Source: Devosia neptuniae (GTDB lineage: Bacteria > Pseudomonadota > Alphaproteobacteria > Rhizobiales > Devosiaceae). Taken from it: 64,000 bases of DNA. This document shows, one piece after another, positions 19,844 to 27,882 of the stretch. The first letter of the stretch is position 1, and every line of letters begins with the position of its first letter. Under the pieces are notes generated by a model. It was given only the letters and a program-made list of their open reading frames with translations. It ran no database searches and was not told the origin of the DNA. Made by a program: the position numbers and the translations under genes. The stretch is taken from the NCBI RefSeq assembly GCF_025452235.1, contig NZ_CP104965.1, positions 2,228,501-2,292,500 on the forward strand. Direction: 5' to 3'.

Positions 19844-20239
19844 ATGGCACTGGTGCTGATCGTTGAGGATAATCCCATCAATCGCGACGTGCTGGGTCGG
19901 CGGCTGGAGCGGCGGGGTTACGCCATCCGCTTTGCCGAGGACGGCCCCAGCGGCATCGCCGCCGCGCTCGAATTGCTGCCCGATGTAATCCTGATGGATA
20001 TGGGCCTGGGCGAGATGGATGGCTGCGAAGCCACCCGCCGCATCCGCGCCAATCCCGAAACAGCGGCGGTGCCGATCATTGCGCTGACGGCGAGCGCGTT
20101 CGAAACCGATCGCGTCAAGGCACTGGCCGCCGGCTGCATCGATTTCGACACCAAGCCGGTGGACCTGCCGCGTCTATTGAGCAAGATGCAGGCCGTGCTG
20201 GGACCGAAAACCCCGGCAGCGGCGTTTGTCGAGGGATAG
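19844..20239 (+). CDS. Single-domain response regulator (CheY/DivK-like)
   Basis: 131 aa, receiver only, no output domain. Acidic pocket in LIVEDNPINRD, phospho-acceptor Asp52 (LMDMGLGEMDG), Thr in ALTAS and Lys in FDTKPVD. NPxNR and MDG are typical of DivK-type receivers that act in phosphorelays or by protein contacts. CGGGAGAG precedes the ATG; 14 nt behind the hybrid kinase, so very likely its partner. It is not the canonical divK-pleD locus. Confidence 0.9.
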   Translation: MALVLIVEDNPINRDVLGRRLERRGYAIRFAEDGPSGIAAALELLPDVILMDMGLGEMDGCEATRRIRANPETAAVPIIALTASAFETDRVKALAAGCIDFDTKPVDLPRLLSKMQAVLGPKTPAAAFVEG

Positions 20240-20289
20240 GCTGACCTGCCTCCCGGTAGCCTCTATTACGGGGCCTCGGGTGGCTCTCA

Positions 20290-20321
20290 TCCCCTAAATC
20301 CCTCCCCACAAGGGGAGGGAC
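20290..20321. repeat. Type A repeat, single copy
   Basis: CCTAAATCCCTCCCC-ACAA-GGGGAGGGA between the convergent response-regulator and alpha-oxoamine-synthase genes; the 10-bp palindrome could end both transcripts. Confidence 0.6.
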
Positions 20322-20348
20322 ATCGATCGGGGCTCGCGTTGGAACCGG

Positions 20349-21713
20349 TTATTCTGCGGGAATGCTGCTGGCTTCTTCCATCCGCTCGCTGACACGGTGC
20401 GGAGCTTCGTGGCCGAGCCGGTATTCCATGTCCGCGTCATGCATGGCCTGGGCGAGGATTTCCACCACCTGGTCGATGTCCTCGTGGGTATGGGCAGCCA
20501 TGACCTGGAAGCGGAAGCGGGCGCCGCCCTGGGGCACGGCGGGGTATTCGACGAGGTTGGCAATGCCGCCCATGGCCATCAGGTGGCGCGAGGCAAAGCG
20601 GCCCACGCTCTCCAGACCCAGGCTGACCGGCACGATAGGCGAAGGATTGCCCAGCACTTCGAGGCCGGCAGCGGTCATTTCCTGACGCAGATAGAGGATA
20701 TTATCCATCAGCTTGCGGCGCAGAGCGCGGCCTTCGCCGGAGGTCACGATATTGAGCGCGGCCAGGATGGTGGCCGCCTGCACCGGCGAGAGAGCGTTGG
20801 AGAAGGTGTGGGTGGCGCTGTAATATTTGAGGTATTCGGCGGTCGCCTTGTCGCGGACGGCAATGAAGCCGCCATTGGAGCCGAAGGTCTTGGAGAAGCT
20901 GCCGATGATAATGTCGGCGGCGTCGAGCATGTTCTGCAGGCCCAGATGGCCCAGCCCGTCTTCGCCCATCGAGCCCATGTCATGTGCGCAATCGACCAGC
21001 AGGGTGGCGTCGTATTTGTCGCAGAGCGCGCGCATGGCGCCCAGATCCGGCGTGTCGGAGTGCATGGAGAACAGGCTCTCCGTCACCACCATGATGCCGT
21101 TTTTGGTGTCGGTGGCGCGGATGCGGGACAGCTTGCGCTCCAGCGCCTGCAGATTGAGGTGGCCGTGATGGTGCACGTTCTGCGTCGCGGCCTTGGCGCC
21201 TTCCTGCAGGCACGAATGGGCCAGGATATCCATGACCACATGGTCATTGGCGCGCACAAAGCCCTGCACCGAGCCATAGCCGGCGGCCCAACCGGTGGGA
21301 TAGAGCACGATTTCGCGACCGCCGATGAAATCGGACAGAGCGCGCTCCAGGCGGAGCGAATTGGTGGTGTTCCCCAAAAGAGCCGCCGAGCCGGCGCTAT
21401 GGACGCCATATTCGCCGATGGCCTCGATGGCCGCCTGCTTTACGGCCGGGTGGGAGGAGAGGCTGAGATAATCCTGGCTGGCGAAGTTGATGCCCGAGAA
21501 TTTCTGCCCGATATCGCTGCGGGCTTCGCAGCGGGCCTTGGGGGCAGTGGAGGTCGAGCGGGCATAGGGCCATAATTCATGCTGGCGGCGCAGGTTCTGC
21601 CACTCGTAAAAACCGGCTACGCGGCTGATGAGGCCGGGTCCGGCGGGGGCACGAAAATCTCGCAGGCTGCCCTTCAAAGCTGCCTCTGGCGCGGATTTAT
21701 ACTTACTCTCCAT
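20349..21713 (-). CDS. Alpha-oxoamine synthase family PLP enzyme
   Basis: 454 aa. Fold-type I PLP enzyme that condenses an amino acid with an acyl-CoA. The PLP site has LLVDCAHDMGSMGEDGLG (Asp241, His244) and Schiff-base Lys275 in GSFSKTFGSNGGF; HSAGSAALLGNTTNSLRLERALSDF is the family glycine-loop block. Relatives are KBL, BioF, HemA/ALAS, serine palmitoyltransferase and CqsA; the SFSK...GGF lysine region is more like serine palmitoyltransferase/CqsA than BioF or HemA. A ~60-residue N-terminal extension and a ~30-residue acidic tail are unusual. It is monocistronic with a CtrA-type box ~100 nt upstream. Product not determined. Confidence 0.8.
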   Translation of the reverse strand: MESKYKSAPEAALKGSLRDFRAPAGPGLISRVAGFYEWQNLRRQHELWPYARSTSTAPKARCEARSDIGQKFSGINFASQDYLSLSSHPAVKQAAIEAIGEYGVHSAGSAALLGNTTNSLRLERALSDFIGGREIVLYPTGWAAGYGSVQGFVRANDHVVMDILAHSCLQEGAKAATQNVHHHGHLNLQALERKLSRIRATDTKNGIMVVTESLFSMHSDTPDLGAMRALCDKYDATLLVDCAHDMGSMGEDGLGHLGLQNMLDAADIIIGSFSKTFGSNGGFIAVRDKATAEYLKYYSATHTFSNALSPVQAATILAALNIVTSGEGRALRRKLMDNILYLRQEMTAAGLEVLGNPSPIVPVSLGLESVGRFASRHLMAMGGIANLVEYPAVPQGGARFRFQVMAAHTHEDIDQVVEILAQAMHDADMEYRLGHEAPHRVSERMEEASSIPAE

Positions 21714-21814
21714 GACGCTCTCCTAATCTGACTTACAGGCCTTACTCTGGCGAAACTACGGAGGGCGCTTGAAAAACCTCCGCCACCACCTCTGGTCGAG
21801 TGCAGGGCAGCTTT

Positions 21815-21830
21815 TTAACAATTCTTTAAC
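21815..21830. promoter_or_regulatory. CtrA-type binding box upstream of the alpha-oxoamine synthase gene
   Basis: TTAA-CAATTCT-TTAAC is an exact match to the alphaproteobacterial CtrA consensus TTAA-N7-TTAAC. It sits 102-117 nt before the minus-strand start at 21713, in an AT-rich stretch (21811-21900) that also contains two GTTAAC palindromes. Binding is inferred. Confidence 0.55.
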
Positions 21831-21995
21831 CTTTGTTTAAAATGCAATGTTTTGTTAACTTTGCATAGAGCCTGTCAGAGAGATTTTTAGTAAGGTTAAC
21901 GCGCGCCAAAGCGCCCGCTCACTTGCGCTCTGCAAATGGCGGGGTCGGTTCTTCGCTATTTCGTGAACGGACGGAAACCGTCTGTTTGGCGGGTG

Positions 21996-23135
21996 CTAGT
22001 CTTCGAGGAGATAGCCGCCGGCCCGGGTGGGCAGTATTTCGCTGCCGACGATCTTGGCGATTGCAGCGCCACGGGCGACATATTTGGCGCTGGCGCGCGA
22101 CAGCACGAAACCATCGGTGCCGGCCAGGATGGGGCGGCGGGCGAGGAAGGCCTGCGGTCCGTCCATGGCGATCAGATCGGCGACAGGCTGGCCGTTCGTG
22201 ACGCGGTCGCCCAGTGCGACGTGATAGGCGAGCAGGCCCGGCGCGTCGGTGCGCAGCACTTCGGTGGCTTCGAACGGCGTGGGCCGAGGCGCTGAGGGCG
22301 GGGCTTCGACATCGGCGGCGATGAGGCCACGGCTGGCGAAGAAGCCGAACAGGCCCTCGGCATCGACCTTGCCCAGCGCGTCGAAACTGTCGGCGCGGCC
22401 GCGGTATTCGAGCGTTGCGGTTTCGGCGCCATTGGGAATGGGAAAACCGGGATTGGCGAGGCGCGCCTTGCGATAGAGCGAGGGCAGCACTTCGTCGAAC
22501 GAGCCGCCGCCGCTGTCTTCGGCGGTGAGAGTGGCGGCGACGCCCATCCAATCGGCCAGATCCTGCAGGCCCGGCATCAGCTCGGGCGAGGTGAAGATGT
22601 GCATCAGGCTATCGTCGTCGCAATGCAAATCGAGCACGATATCGGCGTCATGGGCGGATTTGAGCACGAAGAGGCGCAATTGCTGGGCGGCCGAGCCCGG
22701 TGTCTGCGCTGCGATCCAAGAGCCGACGGCGGCGCGGATGGTGGCGATATTGGCCTTGGGGTCAGTGCCGAGCTTGCCCGCGATGGCATTGGCAATCAGC
22801 GGATAGAGGTCGGGCCAGCGGCGGTTGTAATTGACGCCGGTTTCGATGTCGTAGCGGCCGATATGGTGGCGCAGCGAGCGATTGGCGAGGCCCAGCGGAT
22901 TGACCGAGGGGAAGATGAGGAAGCGCGCCTTGAGCTGGTTCGCCGCATCGGCTTCGGCCAGCATGGGCAGCAGATGATGCAGCGCCATGGTGCCGGGCTG
23001 CTCGTCGGCATGGAGGGCGGCCTGCAGATGCACCTTGGTTTGGGCGGTTTCGGGCCCGGCCGTGTACCAATAGAGATTGGTGGAGGTGCCCGGCGTGTCG
23101 CCGGAAAAGGCCGTCTCGTGCAGTTGCAAAGTCAT
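21996..23135 (-). CDS. Succinylglutamate desuccinylase/aspartoacylase-family hydrolase
   Basis: 379 aa. A zinc carboxypeptidase-like amidohydrolase of the AstE/AspA family: zinc ligands His42 and Glu45 (ALHADEQPG) and His171 (VLDLHCDDDS), substrate-binding NYNRRWPD near residue 102, and a C-terminal beta barrel (HVALGDRVTNGQPVADL). The family removes acyl groups from N-acyl amino acids (N-acetylaspartate, N-succinylglutamate, N-acetyl-diaminobutyrate). It is the last gene of an amino-acid ABC transporter operon, 4 nt after the permease gene stop, so it probably deacylates the imported compound. Confidence 0.85.
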   Translation of the reverse strand: MTLQLHETAFSGDTPGTSTNLYWYTAGPETAQTKVHLQAALHADEQPGTMALHHLLPMLAEADAANQLKARFLIFPSVNPLGLANRSLRHHIGRYDIETGVNYNRRWPDLYPLIANAIAGKLGTDPKANIATIRAAVGSWIAAQTPGSAAQQLRLFVLKSAHDADIVLDLHCDDDSLMHIFTSPELMPGLQDLADWMGVAATLTAEDSGGGSFDEVLPSLYRKARLANPGFPIPNGAETATLEYRGRADSFDALGKVDAEGLFGFFASRGLIAADVEAPPSAPRPTPFEATEVLRTDAPGLLAYHVALGDRVTNGQPVADLIAMDGPQAFLARRPILAGTDGFVLSRASAKYVARGAAIAKIVGSEILPTRAGGYLLED

Positions 23136-23139
23136 GGGC

Positions 23140-23877
23140 TCAGCGGATCCATTTTGGCTGGAAGCGCATGCGCGGCGGTGCCGGCATGTGTCGCATCAAC
23201 CTTTGGTAGACCAGCCCGAACAGGAAGAAAACCACCAGCGAGACGGCGAGGAAATAGAGGGCGGCGACCGAAAAATGCAGGAACGCATTATAGTCGCGCT
23301 CGAACAATTCCTTGGCGGTGATCATCAGGTCCTTTTGCAGGCCGATGACCGGCAGGGCAAAATAGACGATGGCCGTGGCGTGGAACAGGAAAACCACTTC
23401 ATTGGTATAGGCGGGCCAGGCCAGCCGGATGAGATTGGGCCAGATCACCTGGCGGAATTGCTGGGCCCCGGACATGCCATAGGCGCGGGCGGCCTCGACC
23501 TCGCCGCGGGGCACGGCACGCAAGGCGCCATGGAAGATTTCGGCGGTATAAGCGGCGGTGTTCAGCGTCAACACCAGCGGGCCGATGAACAGCGGATGCA
23601 GCACGAACCAGGACACGCCCCAGGGCTTCCACAGGCTGACATTGAACGAGAGCGCCAGCGAATAGAACATGAAGAACTGGATGAAGAGCGGGGAGCCGCG
23701 AAAGGCATAGACAAAGGCGCGGCTGGGGCGCGACAGCCATGGGTTGGACGATGCCTTGCCCAGCGCCAGCCCGATGGCCAACACGAAGCCGATGGGGATC
23801 GAGGCGGCGGCAAAGTAGATGTTGAACAACACCGCGGGGGCGAAGAGGGCCAGTTCCTGGATAAAGCGCTCCATCAT
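23140..23877 (-). CDS. Amino-acid ABC transporter permease (HisM-type)
   Basis: 245 aa inner-membrane permease with ~5 helices and the EAA loop VEAARAYGMSGAQQFRQVIWPN. The start ATG at 23877 overlaps the stop of the upstream permease gene (ATGATG arrangement), so the two permeases are translationally coupled and should form a heterodimer. Closest in pattern to HisM/ArtM/OccM of the polar-amino-acid/opine family. Confidence 0.88.
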   Translation of the reverse strand: MMERFIQELALFAPAVLFNIYFAAASIPIGFVLAIGLALGKASSNPWLSRPSRAFVYAFRGSPLFIQFFMFYSLALSFNVSLWKPWGVSWFVLHPLFIGPLVLTLNTAAYTAEIFHGALRAVPRGEVEAARAYGMSGAQQFRQVIWPNLIRLAWPAYTNEVVFLFHATAIVYFALPVIGLQKDLMITAKELFERDYNAFLHFSVAALYFLAVSLVVFFLFGLVYQRLMRHMPAPPRMRFQPKWIR

Positions 23878-24683
23878 TGGGCCTCGCTCAAGATGCCGCG
23901 CCCGGCGCGACGCATGATGGCGTTGAAGGCTTTTTCGGAGATCAGGGTCACCAGGATATAGAAGACGAAGAGCACGAGATAATAGCGCCAGCGCCAATCC
24001 TCATGCACCAGGCCCACTGTGGGCAGGAAATTGGGCGCGCCGAGCCGGTCGGCCCAGAGCACGATATCGGCGATCTGCAGCAGCGAAAGCAGGGACGTTG
24101 CCTTGACGATCAGCATCCACACATTGGAGAGCCCGGGCAGGGCGTAGACCCACATCTGTCTGATATGGACCCGCCACAAAACCTGAGCCGCCGACATGCC
24201 ATAGGCGCGGGCGGCTTCGAGCTGGCCATTCGGCACCGAGCGCAGTGCGCCGTGAATGACATTGGTAGCGAAGGCGCCGTAGACCAAGCCCAGCGAGACG
24301 GAGGCCAGGATAAGATATTCGGGCGTGCCGAGAAACCAATTGGCTTCCTTGCAAGGTGGCCAGGCGGCAGTCTGGGCGGCAATTGCCTCCGGCGAGCAGA
24401 CCTGGGTGGCGGCGACCCATTCGACGGCCTGCTCGAAGGCGAGTGGGAAGAACAGGAAGAACAGCACATCGGGCACGCCGCGCACGATGGAAGAATAGAT
24501 GGTGCCGATCAGCCGCAGCGGAAAGAAGCGCGAATTCTTGAGCGTGGCGCCGATCAGCCCGAACACCACGGCGAGCGTGCCGCCGGCGAGCGCAGCGAAA
24601 ATGGTGAATTGGAAGCTCGCATACCAGGTGAGATGCTTGCCATTGGTCAGGTAGGAGAACCAGTAGGCGATGTCGTCGGTCAT
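23874..24683 (-). CDS. Amino-acid ABC transporter permease (HisQ-type)
   Basis: 269 aa. Polar-amino-acid permease with EAA loop LEAARAYGMSAAQVLWRVHIRQM and ~5 helices. A loop of ~35 residues around position 100 (CSPEAIAAQTAAWPPCKEAN) contains two cysteines and is longer than in HisQ; I infer it is periplasmic and possibly disulfide-bonded. Separated from the binding-protein gene by a 115-nt gap with a hairpin, which may set a lower expression level for the permeases. Confidence 0.88.
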   Translation of the reverse strand: MTDDIAYWFSYLTNGKHLTWYASFQFTIFAALAGGTLAVVFGLIGATLKNSRFFPLRLIGTIYSSIVRGVPDVLFFLFFPLAFEQAVEWVAATQVCSPEAIAAQTAAWPPCKEANWFLGTPEYLILASVSLGLVYGAFATNVIHGALRSVPNGQLEAARAYGMSAAQVLWRVHIRQMWVYALPGLSNVWMLIVKATSLLSLLQIADIVLWADRLGAPNFLPTVGLVHEDWRWRYYLVLFVFYILVTLISEKAFNAIMRRAGRGILSEAQ

Positions 24684-24751
24684 GGAGTGGCCGCTTGGAT
24701 CGGATCAGGAATTGAATTTGGCATGCGGTTGATCACGATCTCGAAATTGGT

Positions 24752-24778
24752 TTTCCCTCCCCGTGACGGGGAGGGAAA
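24752..24778 (-). terminator. Hairpin between the binding-protein and permease genes
   Basis: TTTCCCTCCCC-GTGA-CGGGGAGGGAAA: an 11-12 bp stem with a GTGA loop, in the position where binding-protein messages are commonly stabilised or partially terminated. On the minus strand the right arm ends in AAA/TTT rather than a long T-run, so attenuation or 3' protection is likelier than full termination. Confidence 0.6.
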
Positions 24779-24798
24779 GATGGAAAGGTTAGCTCGGC

Positions 24799-25551
24799 TT
24801 ACTCGGAGAAATAAGGCCCGCGGCCTTCGAACCACTTGGCGATCAGGGTGTCGAGGGTACCGTCAGCCTTGAGGGCGGTGATGGCGGTATCGAACTTGCC
24901 CTTGAGCTCGGCTTCGTCCTTGCGCACACCGGCGCCCACGCCGTCGCCAATCAGGATGTCCTCGCCAACGAATTCGAGCGTGCCGCCCGAGGCGGTGACG
25001 ACGGGTTCGAGATAGGCGGCGTCAGCCAGGATGGTGTCGAGATTGCCGGCGGCAAGGTCGGCCATGGCCTGGTCGGCTGTACCGAAGGACACGACGGTAT
25101 TGTTGCCGGCCAGGTTTTCCTGGGCATAGGCGGCCTGGATGGTGCCGCCCTGCACGCCGACGCGCTTGCCCTCAAGGGCGGACGGATCGATGGCTTCGCC
25201 AGCGGTGGCGACGAATTTGGACGGATCGGGCGGGAAATAGTTCTGGGTGAAATCGATGGTTTCCAGCCGCTCGTCGGTGATCGACATGCCGGCCATGATC
25301 ACATCGTAGTTGCCTGCGAGCAGGTTGGGGATGATGGAATCCCAGTCATTGATGATGAATTCGCAGGTAAGGGCGGCCTTTTCACAGATGGCATTGCCCA
25401 GCTCGATTTCAAAGCCGGCGGGCTTTCCGGCATCATCGAGGAAATTCCACGGGGCATAGGCGCCCTCGGTGGCGATGCGGACGGTTTCCTGGGCCTGGCT
25501 TGCCGAGGCCAGCGACAGGATTGCCGCAGCGGCAAGGATAATCTTCTTCAT
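24799..25551 (-). CDS. Amino-acid ABC transporter substrate-binding protein
   Basis: 250 aa. MKKIILAAAAILSLASASQAQ is a Sec signal peptide. The mature protein is SBP_bac_3 family: APWNFLDDAGKPAGFEIELG, a Cys-x6-Cys pair (AICEKAALTCEF) as in LAO/HisJ proteins, then GNYDVIMAGMSITDERL and YFPPDPSKFVA. The resemblance is to lysine/arginine/ornithine-histidine or opine binders, but the exact ligand cannot be read. Start chosen at the signal peptide Met; GAGAGACGTG precedes. Confidence 0.9.
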   Translation of the reverse strand: MKKIILAAAAILSLASASQAQETVRIATEGAYAPWNFLDDAGKPAGFEIELGNAICEKAALTCEFIINDWDSIIPNLLAGNYDVIMAGMSITDERLETIDFTQNYFPPDPSKFVATAGEAIDPSALEGKRVGVQGGTIQAAYAQENLAGNNTVVSFGTADQAMADLAAGNLDTILADAAYLEPVVTASGGTLEFVGEDILIGDGVGAGVRKDEAELKGKFDTAITALKADGTLDTLIAKWFEGRGPYFSE

Positions 25552-25594
25552 CTTCACGTCTCTCCGTTGAATATTGTTATGGCGTCGCAATGGC

Positions 25595-26392
25595 TCAGGC
25601 GTGGCTGGCGGCATTGAGGAATTGTCTGAGGCGGGCCGATTTGGTGGCGCCGAATACCTGGTCGGGCGTGCCCTCCTCTTCGATCAGCCCCTGATGCAGA
25701 AAGATCACCCGGTCGGAAACCGAGCGGGCAAATTCCATGTCATGGGTCACCAGCACCATGGTGCGGCCCTCATCAGCCAGAAGCTTGATGACGCGCAACA
25801 CTTCCACCTCCAGCTCGGGATCGAGCGCGGAAGTGGGTTCGTCAAACAGCATGACGCGGGGATTGATGCATAGCGCCCGGGCGATGGCGGCGCGCTGCTG
25901 CTGGCCGCCCGAAAGCTGGCTCGGATAGTTCGATGCCTTGGCGCCGATCCCGACCTTGTCCAGCATGGCCAGCGCCTCGGCTTCGACTTCGGCGCGGGCG
26001 CGGCGCTGCACGATCAGGGGCGCCTCCATGACGTTCTCGAGGATCGTCATATGGGCCCAGAGATTGAACGACTGGAACACCATGCCAAGCTCGGAGCGGA
26101 TGCGGCGGATCTGGTCTTCATTGCCGATATGGCGGCGCTTGCCACTGCCGCGCAGCTCGATTTCCTCGCCATCGATGGCGACACTGCCTTGGTCGGGCAC
26201 TTCGAGCATGTTGATGCAGCGCAGGAGCGTGGATTTACCGGAGCCGGACGAGCCGATCAGCGAGACGACTTCGCCTTCGCGGGCGGTGAAGGATATGCCC
26301 TTGAGAACTTCAAGGTCGCCGAAAGACTTGTGCAGATCGTGAATGGCCACGACCGGCCACTTCTCAGCCCCTGCGGGCTTCGATTGTGCCAT
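25595..26392 (-). CDS. Amino-acid ABC transporter ATP-binding protein (HisP-type)
   Basis: 265 aa. Walker [11 protein letters not shown], signature [15 protein letters not shown], Walker [16 protein letters not shown]-loop LVTHDME. The insert [34 protein letters not shown] is typical of HisP/OccP/GlnQ for basic amino acids or opines. Start ATG 26392 chosen by length; the frame is open further upstream. First gene of the operon ATPase, binding protein, two permeases, AstE-like hydrolase. Confidence 0.9.
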   Translation of the reverse strand: MAQSKPAGAEKWPVVAIHDLHKSFGDLEVLKGISFTAREGEVVSLIGSSGSGKSTLLRCINMLEVPDQGSVAIDGEEIELRGSGKRRHIGNEDQIRRIRSELGMVFQSFNLWAHMTILENVMEAPLIVQRRARAEVEAEALAMLDKVGIGAKASNYPSQLSGGQQQRAAIARALCINPRVMLFDEPTSALDPELEVEVLRVIKLLADEGRTMVLVTHDMEFARSVSDRVIFLHQGLIEEEGTPDQVFGATKSARLRQFLNAASHA

Positions 26393-26515
26393 GCTCACCT
26401 GTTGCCCGCTTGGGCGGGTTTCCTGACTGGTGACTGCCTTATTATGAGGCGGGCAGTCTTGACCGCCTGCAACAAAAGCAGAAGTGCGGCAGATGGCAAG
26501 CGAAATGCGCAAGGA

Positions 26516-26529
26516 CGCACAATTGTGCG
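26516..26529. promoter_or_regulatory. 14-bp perfect palindrome upstream of the amino-acid transporter operon
   Basis: CGCACAATTGTGCG is fully self-complementary. It is 124 nt before the ATPase start and 5 nt after the kinase stop, so it may be an operator for the transporter operon or a small 3' hairpin for the kinase message. Confidence 0.35.
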
Positions 26530-26533
26530 CGGA

Positions 26534-27502
26534 TCAGACGGCGAATTGATCGGTGGGAACGCTGAGACGGTAGGAGACGTGGTCGGCATCGACGGTGAAG
26601 AGCGCTTCCCCGCCCACCGATAGCGGCACGACATGTTCGAGCACCATGGTGCCGAAGCGAGCCGGCTCGCGGCCCTTGGCATGCTCGATGCCGGTTTCCT
26701 GCCATTCGATGACCAATTGGCGGTCGTCGGGCGACAGCTTGGCATCGATCCAGATATGGCCGGCGCCGATATGGGCGAGGGCGCCGTGCAGCGCGGCATT
26801 GGCGGCAAGTTCGTGAATAGCCAGGCCAATGTGCAGCGCGGCGTTGGGGCCGAGCACGGGGTTTTCACCGGTCATGCGGGTCTTGCCCAAGGCCAGGGGG
26901 CCGATACGGGCGAGTTGGGACGTGACCAGCGATTGCAGATGTGTGCCGCGCCAATTGCTTTCGGTGACCAGATCCTGCGTGCTGGACAGGGCATGCAGGC
27001 GCCCGCGGAAACGGTCGAGAAATTGCTGGATGCTGGTGCTGTGCCGGGCGGTCTGCATGGCGACCGACTGCACGATGGCCAGGAGGTTCTTGGAGCGGTG
27101 GCTGACTTCGCGCAGCAATTCGTTGACCGCAGCTTCCCGGCCGCGTTCTTCGGTGACGTCGGTCACGATGGTGGTGACGCCATCGGCGTCGGGCAATAAC
27201 TGCGCTTGAAACTGCTTGCGGCGGATCGGATCGGACAGTTCGAACCCGACACGCTGGGATTGGCCGGAGCTGAGGCAGGCATCAAAGGCGGTGATGATCT
27301 GGCGGGCAAGCGGGAGGGCCAGAAAATCGGCCTCCCGGTATCCGACTACATCGCGGCCGGTCCACTCTTCGGGCAGGTTCTCGGCGAGGTCATAGGTATG
27401 ATCGCGGCGCTGGTGCAGCACGCTGATGCCGCGACCGTTCAACCCGGCCGAAAGCGCGCGCACCCACATTTGCAGCTGACGCTCGGTTGATGCCGAAGAC
27501 AT
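26534..27502 (-). CDS. PAS-HWE/HisKA_2-type sensor histidine kinase (cytoplasmic)
   Basis: 322 aa, no membrane segment. A PAS-like domain (residues ~10-118, GRDVVGYREADFL ... ADGVTTIVTDVTEERGREA) precedes an HWE/HisKA_2 dimerisation domain with phospho-acceptor His135 (EVSHRSKNLLA) and an HWE-type ATPase region (IHELAANAALHGAL). Kinases of this class often act on PhyR. An in-frame ATG at 27589 would place a terminator hairpin (27531-27566) inside the gene, so 27502 is preferred; AAGGACC precedes it. It sits next to a DUF1328 gene with an EcfG promoter and ~400 nt from phyR. Confidence 0.85.
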   Translation of the reverse strand: MSSASTERQLQMWVRALSAGLNGRGISVLHQRRDHTYDLAENLPEEWTGRDVVGYREADFLALPLARQIITAFDACLSSGQSQRVGFELSDPIRRKQFQAQLLPDADGVTTIVTDVTEERGREAAVNELLREVSHRSKNLLAIVQSVAMQTARHSTSIQQFLDRFRGRLHALSSTQDLVTESNWRGTHLQSLVTSQLARIGPLALGKTRMTGENPVLGPNAALHIGLAIHELAANAALHGALAHIGAGHIWIDAKLSPDDRQLVIEWQETGIEHAKGREPARFGTMVLEHVVPLSVGGEALFTVDADHVSYRLSVPTDQFAV

Positions 27503-27530
27503 AGGGATGGTCCTTGCATGGTCGGCGGGA

Positions 27531-27566
27531 TGCAAAAGGCGGCTGCGCCGGAGCGGAGCCGCCTTT
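27531..27566 (-). terminator. Intrinsic terminator after the DUF1328 gene
   Basis: On the minus strand AAAGGCGGCT-13 nt-AGCCGCCTTTT: a 10-bp stem followed by TTTT, 26 nt after the DUF1328 stop. It supports starting the following kinase gene downstream at 27502. Confidence 0.7.
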
Positions 27567-27591
27567 GGGTTCAGCGTATCGGTCGTCATGG

Positions 27592-27756
27592 CTAGACCCG
27601 GCGGATCAAGCCGATAACGAGCGAGATAACGAGGAAGGCCAGGAACAGGAAGAACAGAATCTGGGCGATACCGGCCGAGGCGCCAGCAATGCCGCCAAAG
27701 CCGAGAACGCCGGCAATCAAGGCGATGACGAAGAAGACAAGGGCATAGTAGAGCAT
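27592..27756 (-). CDS. DUF1328 small membrane protein (YtjA-like)
   Basis: 54 aa, almost entirely hydrophobic: two membrane helices ([21 protein letters not shown] and a C-terminal [19 protein letters not shown]). This is the DUF1328/YtjA family, short stress-linked membrane proteins that are a common EcfG target. A strong SD (GAGGAG) lies 6 nt before the ATG, and a perfect EcfG promoter (27788-27813) lies 32 nt upstream. Too short for many gene finders. Function unknown. Confidence 0.9.
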   Translation of the reverse strand: MLYYALVFFVIALIAGVLGFGGIAGASAGIAQILFFLFLAFLVISLVIGLIRRV

Positions 27757-27787
27757 GAGAACTCTCCTCTGATTAGCTTGTCAAAAC

Positions 27788-27813
27788 AACGTGCAGGCCG
27801 GTGAAGCGGTTCC
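27788..27813 (-). promoter_or_regulatory. EcfG-type promoter of the DUF1328 gene
   Basis: On the minus strand GGAAC-N17-CGTT matches the EcfG consensus (GGAAC-N16/17-CGTT) exactly. The -10 box ends 32 nt before the DUF1328 ATG. Confidence 0.8.
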
Positions 27814-27882
27814 GATGGCGCAAATAAAAAGGCCGGGAAAACCCGGCCTTTAGCAGATATCGCCATGACGAAACGCCGTGTC

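Noticed and set aside
20349..21713. Calling the alpha-oxoamine synthase hemA (ALA synthase)
   Set aside because: The lysine motif differs from ALAS (GTLAKAFG) and there is a long N-terminal extension; a generic family call is safer.
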